From: Synechococcus sp. KORDI-49
GTDB taxonomy: Bacteria > Cyanobacteriota > Cyanobacteriia > PCC-6307 > Cyanobiaceae
DNA: 64,000 nucleotides
Assembly: GCF_000737575.1 (NCBI RefSeq)
Contig: NZ_CP006270.1
Span: 1,181,163-1,245,162, forward strand
Reading direction: 5' to 3'
Part shown: positions 6,633-13,755 of the stretch, in pieces
Layout of the letters: every line of letters begins with the position of its first letter
Position numbering within the stretch: the stretch's first letter is position 1
Notes under the pieces: generated by a model
Told to the model about the DNA's origin: nothing
Database searches by the model: none
Seen by the model: only the letters and a program-made list of their open reading frames with translations
Position numbers and translations under genes: made by a program

Positions 6633-6806
6633 ATGGAATGGAAGAAATACCAACCTATGTTGGAACAAACAATCCCTATCGAAACTTGGGATTGGTGGAA
6701 AGAAAGAGTATTTAAGTTGAGAAAGTTACATATGAATCCAGACGCCAACTCTCTCTACTGCGAGTTTCACATACTCGCAAAAGGATACAGCGAACCAACT
6801 TGGTAA
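6633..6806 (+). CDS. Hypothetical 57-residue plus-strand element protein
   Basis: ATG 6633 to TAA encodes 57 residues rich in Trp and charged residues (MEWKKYQPMLEQTIPIETWD, then WWKERVFKLRKLHMNPDANS). This is more protein-like than the overlapping frame from 6561. No ribosome-binding site is obvious and I recognise no family. It is the only likely plus-strand gene of the visible element. It runs towards the 3' end of the integrase gene and away from the HTH gene, so a small control protein (for example of excision) is possible but unproven. Confidence 0.4.
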   Translation: MEWKKYQPMLEQTIPIETWDWWKERVFKLRKLHMNPDANSLYCEFHILAKGYSEPTW

Positions 6807-6833
6807 AGGTTTAGTTGCGCCTGTTATAAATAA

Positions 6834-8249
6834 TCATTCGTCCGTATCATCCTCAAATAAATCAACCTTACTTCTCTCAATCCTTTTCTTACCAAGTTCC
6901 GGCATAGTTAGTTCTCTTCCCTTCCTTCGTAGGTTCAACCTCGCATAGGTTCTTTGTGTCTCTCTGATGTCGTGTCCCGCCATCTCTGCGACTTCCATCA
7001 CAGGAGTTCCTTTCATCAACTGGTCTTCAATAAAAGTAGAACGAAGAGAGTAAAGGGTATAAGGATGAGGACTAAACCTATGTCCAGTTAGTTTGTCCTT
7101 CAACTCCTCTCTTATGTCTCTCCATACTTCTCCATAGTGCTTATGTGAGAAACCTGTCCAGTTCCTTCTCACATCACCATAGACAAGAGTGTTCTTATTG
7201 ATTTCCACATTCTTCATATTATTTGATTCGATATATTCCTCTAACCATTCCTTCCATCTCCTCAACTCTCTCGCCTGATTCGCGGGAACTTCTCTCGCCT
7301 GTTGTGTCTTCGCTCTGATGGTGTTGATGTAAGCGACTTCCCACGACACTCTCTTACCTTCACTATTGATTCTCCCTTCATCAATAATCTCAATCTGTCT
7401 CCACCTCAACTTATGTATTTCTTCAGGAGACATTCCCGTGTTCTTACTAAATAGTAAGTAGTGCCAGAATAGATTACGGAAATACCATCCACTTTGATTC
7501 TCTTGGTAAAGAGGTCTATGTCTCCACTCATCCCTAACGAAGTCAATAATAATCTTCCAATCCTCTGGTGTTATCGCAGGGTTTCTCAATAAGTCAGTTT
7601 GTTTGACGATTGTCTTCGGCAAGAAACTCTTATCCATTACCAACTCACTATCCATCAACCTATTCTTTACCAAGTAGTTACGACACCATTCCCTAAACTT
7701 ACCTATCTCTTGTTTCCTACAAATAGTTGTGGTTTCACTTCGATAGATAGGGTAATCATCAAAGGTGGTGATGTTGATATCAGAAGTTAGTGTGATTCCT
7801 TTTCCCAGTAGGAATGGGATGATGTGAAGACGGAAGATACTCTCCTTCCTATCCTTCGATGCCTGTTTCATTAGTCCGGCATCAACCTTCTCTTGTTCCG
7901 CCTCTAACCATCTATTTACCGCAATCTCAATAGGTTGCGCTCTCCTTCTTCTATTGGTTATTAGTCCTGTTTTATAGTTCCTCTCCTTTGGTTGCGCCTG
8001 TTTTTCATTACGACTTCCTTCTATCACTACTGAAACATCAGGTTCCTTGTTCAACTCAAAGGCAATATCTACACACGCCGTCTCTGCCTCATCCATATTG
8101 GAAACACCATCAATCCTCTTCGTCTTATAGGTTTTAGTTCCCTTGATAAGTTCTCGATAAAAGTAATGTCCCGCAGAAGTTCCACTTCCATACAGAACGA
8201 CAGAACCTCTACCTCCTAAAACCTTGCGTTTGTCGATTACCTTCGGCAT
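6834..8249 (-). CDS. int: Tyrosine recombinase / integrase
   Basis: The protein is 471 residues, long for a phage-type integrase, with a large N-terminal DNA-binding part. The C-terminal catalytic domain shows the beta-hairpin Lys (RAKTQQAREVP), a box II YSLRST with Arg and a Tyr in place of the usual first His, then AGHD and the nucleophile context RTYARL. The box I position, normally TG-x-R, reads NTGMSPEEIHKLRW, with Ser in place of the Arg. That substitution is unusual and may mean a divergent active site. The start follows a strong GGGAGGA site. The ATG directly abuts the stop of the GNAT gene, so the two are probably co-translated. It should catalyse integration at the comM site. Confidence 0.9.
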   Translation of the reverse strand: MPKVIDKRKVLGGRGSVVLYGSGTSAGHYFYRELIKGTKTYKTKRIDGVSNMDEAETACVDIAFELNKEPDVSVVIEGSRNEKQAQPKERNYKTGLITNRRRRAQPIEIAVNRWLEAEQEKVDAGLMKQASKDRKESIFRLHIIPFLLGKGITLTSDINITTFDDYPIYRSETTTICRKQEIGKFREWCRNYLVKNRLMDSELVMDKSFLPKTIVKQTDLLRNPAITPEDWKIIIDFVRDEWRHRPLYQENQSGWYFRNLFWHYLLFSKNTGMSPEEIHKLRWRQIEIIDEGRINSEGKRVSWEVAYINTIRAKTQQAREVPANQARELRRWKEWLEEYIESNNMKNVEINKNTLVYGDVRRNWTGFSHKHYGEVWRDIREELKDKLTGHRFSPHPYTLYSLRSTFIEDQLMKGTPVMEVAEMAGHDIRETQRTYARLNLRRKGRELTMPELGKKRIERSKVDLFEDDTDE

Positions 8250-8954
8250 CTATCTTTCCTCCCTATACCTACTAACACTATTCATAGAGTTATAAACAGA
8301 CGCATAGATAGTGTTGTATTCCTCTATTAGTTTCATTCCCTTATCCATAGAGAGATAAAAACTTTTCAGGAACTCCCAATCAGAATGTTCCCTTGTCTCC
8401 CTTTTGAACTCATCAAAGTGTTCCGACTCTTTAGATGGATAGATAAATAAAGAGTTTCCTTCTACTCCTGCCGCCTGTAATCCCAGATGAAGACAGAGAT
8501 GTCCTAATCCCTTACCTCTGAACTCTTTCTCAACACGGAAATCATCCAATACAAATGGATGTCCTCCGCTAATCATACAATCATCATCAAATAACTCATC
8601 ATTTGTCTGTTCTTCACCATCTCCCATAACTCTTGTTATCGCTCCTCCAATCTCCGCAAGAGTTGTAGATACGGCATCAAGTGATTTGAAGAAATCAAAA
8701 TCTCTATTCACCCTATATAACTTATGTTTCGCCACTAACACACCACTATCTTGGTCTTCGCCTATATCACCTTGAAAGAAGACACCACAATGATATTCAA
8801 TCAAACTCGCCGTAGTCCAATCACATCCTTCGTGAGATTCAGAACAACAGAAAGACCTGAATCGATAAGATGGTATGTCCTCCTTTTTATCGAGCAAAGA
8901 TAATAACTCACTCTTTACTTCATCAGAATGTTTTAGAAAGATAGATACATCCAT
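8250..8954 (-). CDS. GNAT-like acetyltransferase, element-encoded
   Basis: The protein is 234 residues from ATG 8954. Residues around 140-170 contain LDDFRVEKEFRGKGLGHLCL, the acetyl-CoA-binding motif A (R-G-x-G-x-G/L) of GNAT enzymes, then a helix and SLFIYPSKES. The N-terminal 130 residues are not recognised and contain several Cys and His. The ATG overlaps the TGA of the upstream gene (TGATG) behind AGGAGGAGG. Substrate unknown. It could modify a host or element protein, or be an antirestriction or toxin-like factor. Confidence 0.6.
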   Translation of the reverse strand: MDVSIFLKHSDEVKSELLSLLDKKEDIPSYRFRSFCCSESHEGCDWTTASLIEYHCGVFFQGDIGEDQDSGVLVAKHKLYRVNRDFDFFKSLDAVSTTLAEIGGAITRVMGDGEEQTNDELFDDDCMISGGHPFVLDDFRVEKEFRGKGLGHLCLHLGLQAAGVEGNSLFIYPSKESEHFDEFKRETREHSDWEFLKSFYLSMDKGMKLIEEYNTIYASVYNSMNSVSRYREER

Positions 8955-9160
8955 CACTCTTCCTCCTCCTTATCAAAGGGAGAGATGATGTCTATCCATT
9001 CACCATCTTCATCCACTACCGCAACATCAAAAGTGTATTGAGGATATTCCGCGACACATTCAAACCAACATTTGATTGCGTCTGTTTTGTTTGAGAAACT
9101 ATCTATGGGTGTTCCTCCATCACTATCGTCAATACAAGAGACGAGATAGGTGTAAGTCAT
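8954..9160 (-). CDS. Hypothetical acidic 68-residue protein
   Basis: ATG 9160 (or GTG 9163) follows a GGGAGGAAGAG site. The protein is acidic (TYTYLVSCIDDSDGGTPIDS to a poly-Glu end) with several aromatic residues. Its size and charge resemble phage-encoded DNA-mimic or inhibitor proteins, but no family was recognised. It is the first gene of the minus-strand cluster with the GNAT gene and integrase. The same ribosome-site-to-start pattern (GGAGGAAGAGTGATG) recurs at the next gene. Confidence 0.6.
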   Translation of the reverse strand: MTYTYLVSCIDDSDGGTPIDSFSNKTDAIKCWFECVAEYPQYTFDVAVVDEDGEWIDIISPFDKEEEE

Positions 9161-9324
9161 CACTCTTCCTCCCTATCGCAGGCAAGTTCCACGCCATAGA
9201 GGTGGTTAGACGGGAGTTGCGGTGAAGAGAGATGGAAGTCGGGTAGTGCGCCTGTTCTACTCAAAAGTTGGAATGTGGTTGGTATGACGACACTATAACC
9301 CGTCAAACCCGTTGCGACAACTAG

Positions 9325-9975
9325 AGAGTATTAGTTCTCGACGAGCTGGCGGAATTTTCCCGGGCCGTGCTCGACCAACTGCGGCAACCCCTGGAGGAGG
9401 GCGTGCTGCGGCTCAGCCGCAGCCGCCTGAAAACCACCTTCCCGGCTGCGATCACTCTGGTGGCAGCCACGAACCCCTGTCCCTGCGGCTGGCATGGCGA
9501 CCGTGAGCACGGCTGCCGCTGCAGCCTCAGTCAGCGTCAGCGTTACTGGCAACGCTTGTCAGGCCCCCTGCTGGATCGGCTCGATCTGCAGCTCCGCCTG
9601 GAACGTCCAGCGGCCAGCCGTGTGCGCCGCTGCCTTGAGCCGACGCCGTCAGCCGGCATCGAGCCCTGGCTGCAAGCAAGCTGCATCAACAGCGCCCGCC
9701 AGAGAATGCAGGAGCGCAATCCCGGTGGTGGCTGCAACCGGGATCTCAGTGCCGAGGAGTTCGGCCGGGTCGGGCGGTTGGAACGCGATGGACTGCAGCT
9801 CTGGGAACACCTGATCGCCAGCCGCCGGCTCACCACCCGCAGCGCCCTGAGACTGCTGCAGGTGGCTCGCACGATCGCCGACCTCAACGGCAGGGAGACG
9901 GTGTGCGCCAACGCCGTGGCCGAGGCGAGCTGCTATCGCTGCACCGATCCACTGGTCGTGGACACGGCAGCCTGA
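9325..9975 (+). pseudogene. comM: comM/yifB-type Mg-chelatase-like ATPase, 3' fragment
   Basis: The open frame begins inside the Walker B codons (LDELAEFSRAVLDQLRQPLE) and runs to a normal stop. It contains ATNPCPCGWHGD, the Cys-rich CRCS-Q-RYW-R-SGPLLDRLDL block and the C-terminal helical part ending in a Cys-containing tail. These are typical of the ComM/YifB family (Mg_chelatase, about 500 residues). The N-terminal half with the Lon-like domain and Walker A is absent, so this copy cannot make a full ATPase. In other bacteria ComM is a helicase that helps branch migration during natural transformation. Its loss would be expected to lower transformation efficiency; the 5' half probably lies beyond the element's left end. 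Confidence 0.9.
9328..9345. other. Element-chromosome junction (attachment site region)
   Basis: To the left, an in-frame TAG (9322-9324) and AT-rich DNA. To the right, CTCGACGAGCTG, coding for the LDEL of a comM-type Walker B motif. The native gene would read something like VLFLDEL; here the frame reads VLVLDEL before running into the stop. The crossover must therefore lie at or just before about 9337. The exact core needs the other element end, which is off the left edge. Confidence 0.75.
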
Positions 9976-9978
9976 GTG

Positions 9979-10125
9979 TCAGTCGCGCACCCTGCGGACC
10001 GGGACGTCGCTGTACGGCTGCGGACCGATCGGCGGCGGAGCGAGATGACGGTCCGTGAGGGAACCGAGGGCATGGGTCATGGCCTCACCCAACCAGTGGA
10101 ACCAGTGGAGAACCTTGGCTTGCAT
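9979..10125 (-). CDS. Small conserved-type protein (48 aa)
   Basis: ATG 10125 to TGA gives 48 residues: an amphipathic N-terminal helix with Trp and His (QAKVLHWFHWLGEAMTHALG), then a Pro-rich tail LAPPPIGPQPYSDVPVRRVRD. The pattern PP-x-IG-x-QPY-x-D looks like a recurring small picocyanobacterial protein, from memory rather than a search. It is convergent with the comM remnant, with three bases between stops. Function unknown. Confidence 0.5.
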   Translation of the reverse strand: MQAKVLHWFHWLGEAMTHALGSLTDRHLAPPPIGPQPYSDVPVRRVRD

Positions 10126-10196
10126 GAGCACCTGCTGCGACTGCCTTCAGTGTGGGAACACTGACAAAGGCCGGCAACAGGTGTTTCCACTCCTTT

Positions 10197-10754
10197 TCAG
10201 CTCTGCGGGGCCGTGTCGCGATAGATGTACAGGTGGCCAAGCCCCTTCTTGCCATAGGCGCGGCGCCGCAGCGACCACCCGGGCTCGAAGCTGAGCTTCA
10301 GGAATCCAGAGGCCACTCCGCCTGAGCGAGCCACGAGCATGGTGGGCTGGGAGCGATCGCGGGTGGGGGCCGCCAGCAGTTCCATGTCGCTGCCGGTGTT
10401 CACCACCGTGAGCCGGTAGCGGGTGCCCAGGTCATCTCCGCCGATGCGCAGGGAATAGCCGTTGCCGTCGATGTAGCGGCTGCAGATGCCGGTGAAGTCG
10501 AAAGTGGAGAGCAGCGGGTCCACCATGGCGGGAGCACCGCCGCTGACCGAGAAGCAGGGGCGCTTGCTGGTGCGCTGCTCGTAGATGTTGAGCTGGGAGC
10601 GTTCACCCTGGCCGATGGGTGCCGACACCAGGATGAAATTGGCCTCGTCCACCGGCACGGCCTGAAACACGGACCCTTGAGCGAGGGCGACGGGAGCGGC
10701 CAGAACCCCGCAGACAGTCAGTCCTGCGGCGATGGACAGAGAACGGGGGATCAC
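10197..10754 (-). CDS. Secreted DUF3747 family protein
   Basis: The protein is 185 residues with a signal peptide (MIPRSLSIAAGLTVCGVLAA to VALAQG). The mature part shows the DUF3747 pattern: Gln-Gly-x-x-Phe near the start, FILVSAPIG, PCFSVSG, STFDFTGICSRYIDGNGYSL and the C-terminal GWSLRRRAYGKKGLGHLYIY. The family is cyanobacterial, exported and of unknown role. The start codon is GTG. It may share a transcript with the deformylase and the small membrane protein gene upstream, 58 bases away. Confidence 0.85.
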   Translation of the reverse strand: MIPRSLSIAAGLTVCGVLAAPVALAQGSVFQAVPVDEANFILVSAPIGQGERSQLNIYEQRTSKRPCFSVSGGAPAMVDPLLSTFDFTGICSRYIDGNGYSLRIGGDDLGTRYRLTVVNTGSDMELLAAPTRDRSQPTMLVARSGGVASGFLKLSFEPGWSLRRRAYGKKGLGHLYIYRDTAPQS

Positions 10755-10812
10755 AGCCGAATGACGGAAGTCCCCGGATCGTAAAAGTCCCGGGCCGGGT
10801 CGATCCAGCGGT

Positions 10813-11010
10813 TCAGGCCGGTTTGTTCAGGCGAATGGCGACAAGAAGTGTCCCGACCGTGCCTGGGGCTGCAAGAGCCAGGATCCAACCGGTGGTGCTC
10901 ACACCGAGATCGGGATCTCCGTAAGCGAGCTCAAAGACACATCCGGTGGAAGCAATACCCAGGATGCAGGCCAGGGCGAGGAACACGCCCGCCAGAGGTT
11001 TCATCGGCAT
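10813..11010 (-). CDS. Small two-helix membrane protein
   Basis: The protein is 65 residues with two hydrophobic segments (LAGVFLALACILGIASTGCV and GWILALAAPGTVGTLLVAI) joined by a short polar loop. No family was recognised. ATG lies three bases after the stop of the deformylase gene, so the two are very probably co-transcribed. An in-frame second Met at residue 3 is an alternative start. Confidence 0.65.
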   Translation of the reverse strand: MPMKPLAGVFLALACILGIASTGCVFELAYGDPDLGVSTTGWILALAAPGTVGTLLVAIRLNKPA

Positions 11011-11013
11011 GGA

Positions 11014-11619
11014 TCAGGAGACGCTCCGCACGTGCTGGCTCTGAAAGCCATTCTCCTTGAGTTCCTTCTCCAGACCTGAGGCATCGGTCACCCGATCGAC
11101 GAACAGCACGCCGTTCAGATGATCCATCTCGTGCTGGATGCAGCGCGCCATCAGACCATCCGCCTTCATCTTGCGGGGACGCCCCATCTCGTCGCGGTAA
11201 CTGAGCTCGATCGACGTCGGCCGGACCACATCCAGGTAGACGCCCGGGATGCTGAGGCAGCCTTCCTCGTAGGTGTCGATCGAGGCACTGGAGGCCGAGA
11301 TCTCCGGGTTGATCAGCACCAGCGGCGGGGTGGCGGCGTTCTCCAGATCCAGATCGATCACCAGCAGCTGCTGGTGAACGCCGACCTGGGGAGCAGCCAG
11401 GCCGATGCCCTTGGCGGTGTACATGCTGCGCAGCATGTCGCGGGCCAGCTCCCGCACCTGCTCATCCACCTTGCCGATGCGACGGGCGGGCTGTCGCAGC
11501 ACCTCATCGCCGAGGGTGTGAATCTCCAGCGGTGGCGTTTCCAGCGCCTGCTTGGGAACCAGCATGGTGTCCCGAGCCTTGTCGGCATTCCGGGCCAACT
11601 GGGCAAAGCTTCCCGCCAA
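11014..11619 (-). CDS. def: Peptide deformylase
   Basis: The enzyme removes the N-formyl group from nascent proteins in the cytoplasm. All three motifs are present: GIGLAAPQVG (I), EEGCLSIPG (II, metal-ligand Cys) and QHEMDHLNG (III, HExxH). The length of 201 residues is normal for the cyanobacterial enzyme with its N-terminal extension (about 30 residues before LEIHTLGDEVL). It is divergent from the S9 peptidase gene, with the two starts about 50 bases apart. Confidence 0.97.
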   Translation of the reverse strand: MAGSFAQLARNADKARDTMLVPKQALETPPLEIHTLGDEVLRQPARRIGKVDEQVRELARDMLRSMYTAKGIGLAAPQVGVHQQLLVIDLDLENAATPPLVLINPEISASSASIDTYEEGCLSIPGVYLDVVRPTSIELSYRDEMGRPRKMKADGLMARCIQHEMDHLNGVLFVDRVTDASGLEKELKENGFQSQHVRSVS

Positions 11620-11668
11620 GGACTCCAGAGCGTTGATTCAACATGTTAAGCGGCCCGAACCAGGCGAT

Positions 11669-13579
11669 ATGGAACCTGCTGCACACCGGCAACCACTCGC
11701 CAGTGATCACGCCGTCGGCAGGCTGCCCGGGCTGAAGGAACCCCGCCTGCTGAAAGGGTCGGATCAACGTCTCTGGCTGCTCTGGCTGGAACAGCGTCCC
11801 CAGGAACGCGGCCGCACCACAGCACTGATCCGCCCGTTCGCGGACTCCGCCGCCAAGCCGGTGGAGCTGACTCCCGCTCCGATCAACCTGCGCAGCCGCG
11901 TGCACGACTACGGCGGCGGGGTGCTGACAGCCGCGATCGAGAACGGTCAGCTGCTGCTGGTCTGGATCGCGGCGGGCTGCCTCTGGCAGCAGCACTGGCA
12001 CCTGCCCGACAGCTCCGGGGCTGCTGCCGCCGTGATGGAGCCCCTGCGGCTGACGCTGCCTGGGGAGTGGGATCTGGCCGACGGATTGCTGGATCTTCGC
12101 CGCCGTCGCTGGCTCGGGATCAGGGAGATGGCAGGACGTGACCAGCTGGTGCAGGTCTCGCTCGACAGCAGCGATCAGGAGCCGCAGCTGCTGCACCAGC
12201 CGGCGGACTTCGCCGGCTATGCCGTCCTCAGCGCCGATGGCGGACAGCTGGCCTGGGTGGAATGGCAGCAACCGGCTATGCCCTGGGACAGCAGCCGGGT
12301 GTGGTGGTCGCCTCTCAGCGAAACAGGTGAGCTGGCCGCTCCCTGCAGCCTGGCCGGCGGAGACGCCACCGCCGTGTTCCAGCCCCAGTGGCTGCCGGAC
12401 GGGCGGCTGCTGGTGGCGGAGGACAGCAGTGGCTGGTGGAACCTGATGCTGCAGCAACCGGGGGCAACGACCTGGGAGCGCCCCTGGCCGATGGCGGCGG
12501 AGACCGCGATGCCGCAGTGGATCTATGGCATGAGCACCACCGCCTGGGATGGGGAGCACCTGCTGGCAGCGGTCTGCAGCGAGGGCCGCTGGCAGCTGAA
12601 GCGCCTGCGACTGGATGGACGAATCGAAGCTGTGAACCAGCCCTTCGATGACCTGGCCGGACTCGCCGCCCTCGAGGGCCGGGCCGTGGCGGTGGCCAGC
12701 AACAGCCGCACAGGGGCCGGCCTGCTGGAGCTGGATCTGCGCCAGCAGGCCGCGGAGCCCTGGATCCATACCTCCGCCGTGCCGACCGTGCTGGCACCCG
12801 CGGCGATCAGCGTGGCGGAGCCGATCTGGTTCGCCGGCCACAACGGTCAGCGCACCCATGCCTGGTACTACCCGCCGAGTGACGGCAGCAGCGGCGCAGC
12901 CCCGCTGCTGGTCAAGAGCCACAGCGGTCCGACGGCCATGGCCCGCCGCGGCCTCAGCCTGGCCATCCAGTACTGGACCAGTCGCGGCTGGGGCGTGGTG
13001 GATGTGAACTACGGCGGCTCCACGGGATTCGGGCGGGCCTATCGCGAGCGGCTCAACGGGGGTTGGGGCGTGGTGGATGTGAGCGACTGCGCGGCCGCAG
13101 CCCAGGCCTTGATCACGGCCGGACGGGCCCATCCGGAACGCATCGCCATCGAAGGGGGCAGCGCCGGAGGCTTCACCACACTGGCGGCCCTCTGCTTCAC
13201 CGATGTGTTCCGCGCCGGAGCCTGTCGTTATGCGGTTTGTGATCTCACCGCCATGGCTGTGGACACCCACCGCTTCGAAGCCCGCTATCTCGACACCCTG
13301 GTGGGGGCCTGGCCTGAGGATCGGGCCCGCTACGACGAACGCTCACCGCTGCAGCACGCCGATCGGATCCGCTGCCCGGTGCTGTTCTTTCAGGGGCTGC
13401 AGGACAAGGTGGTGCCCCCGGAGCAGACCGAACGCATGGCGGCGGCACTGAGAGCCAACGGCGTGCCGGTGGAGGTGCGGCTGTTCGAGCAGGAAGGCCA
13501 TGGCTTCCGTGACAGCGCAGTGCAGATCCAGGTGCTGGAGGAGACGGAAGCCTTCTTCCGGGAGCGGCTGGGGATCTGA
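11669..13579 (+). CDS. S9 family (prolyl oligopeptidase-like) peptidase
   Basis: The protein is 636 residues from ATG 11669. The frame extends upstream over the def promoter, so that longer start is not preferred. An N-terminal beta-propeller-like part of about 380 residues with repeated W and DG motifs precedes an alpha/beta-hydrolase domain. The nucleophile Ser is in EGGSAGGFT, the Asp in QGLQDKVVPPEQ and the His in EQEGHGFR. These are the dipeptidyl aminopeptidase/acylaminoacyl-peptidase type. It lacks a signal peptide and is probably cytoplasmic. Confidence 0.9.
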   Translation: MEPAAHRQPLASDHAVGRLPGLKEPRLLKGSDQRLWLLWLEQRPQERGRTTALIRPFADSAAKPVELTPAPINLRSRVHDYGGGVLTAAIENGQLLLVWIAAGCLWQQHWHLPDSSGAAAAVMEPLRLTLPGEWDLADGLLDLRRRRWLGIREMAGRDQLVQVSLDSSDQEPQLLHQPADFAGYAVLSADGGQLAWVEWQQPAMPWDSSRVWWSPLSETGELAAPCSLAGGDATAVFQPQWLPDGRLLVAEDSSGWWNLMLQQPGATTWERPWPMAAETAMPQWIYGMSTTAWDGEHLLAAVCSEGRWQLKRLRLDGRIEAVNQPFDDLAGLAALEGRAVAVASNSRTGAGLLELDLRQQAAEPWIHTSAVPTVLAPAAISVAEPIWFAGHNGQRTHAWYYPPSDGSSGAAPLLVKSHSGPTAMARRGLSLAIQYWTSRGWGVVDVNYGGSTGFGRAYRERLNGGWGVVDVSDCAAAAQALITAGRAHPERIAIEGGSAGGFTTLAALCFTDVFRAGACRYAVCDLTAMAVDTHRFEARYLDTLVGAWPEDRARYDERSPLQHADRIRCPVLFFQGLQDKVVPPEQTERMAAALRANGVPVEVRLFEQEGHGFRDSAVQIQVLEETEAFFRERLGI

Positions 13580-13755
13580 AGCGGCGGGGGCACCCTATCC
13601 ACGCTGAAAACGCAACCCACTTCAGACCATGTGATGGTTCCGACAGTGGAAAACAGCAGCCATCACCACGTGCCGGGCTGAACGTCGATCAGCCCGAAAC
13701 CCTGGACTCCGGGGTGGTGGCGACTGGGCGTAGCGAACTGGCGGCCTGATCAGGC

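Larger units (their letters stand above)
1..9336. mobile_element. AT-rich integrated element (right end), inserted in a comM-type gene
   Basis: The stretch is clearly AT-richer than the rest of the window. Its genes are small, packed and almost all on the minus strand. It carries a tyrosine recombinase, a phage-type RNA polymerase, a gp2.5-like ssDNA-binding protein and small regulators. The right boundary is placed where a GC-rich comM-like reading frame begins abruptly, within its Walker B codons. The left boundary is outside the window, so the size, any replication or virion genes and the second attachment site are unknown. No capsid, terminase, primase or DNA polymerase gene is seen in the visible part. 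Confidence 0.9.

Noticed and set aside
6561-6720. Plus-strand frame overlapping the 57-residue gene
   Set aside because: The sequence is less protein-like than the 6633-6806 frame and has no better start signal.
9979-10200. Plus-strand frames after the comM remnant
   Set aside because: The minus-strand 48-residue frame has a clearer protein pattern; the plus-strand frames look like its shadow.
11504-13270. Long minus-strand frame opposite the S9 peptidase gene
   Set aside because: A mirror frame caused by high GC; low-complexity Gly/Ala/Gln/Arg translation without motifs, opposite a clearly real gene.
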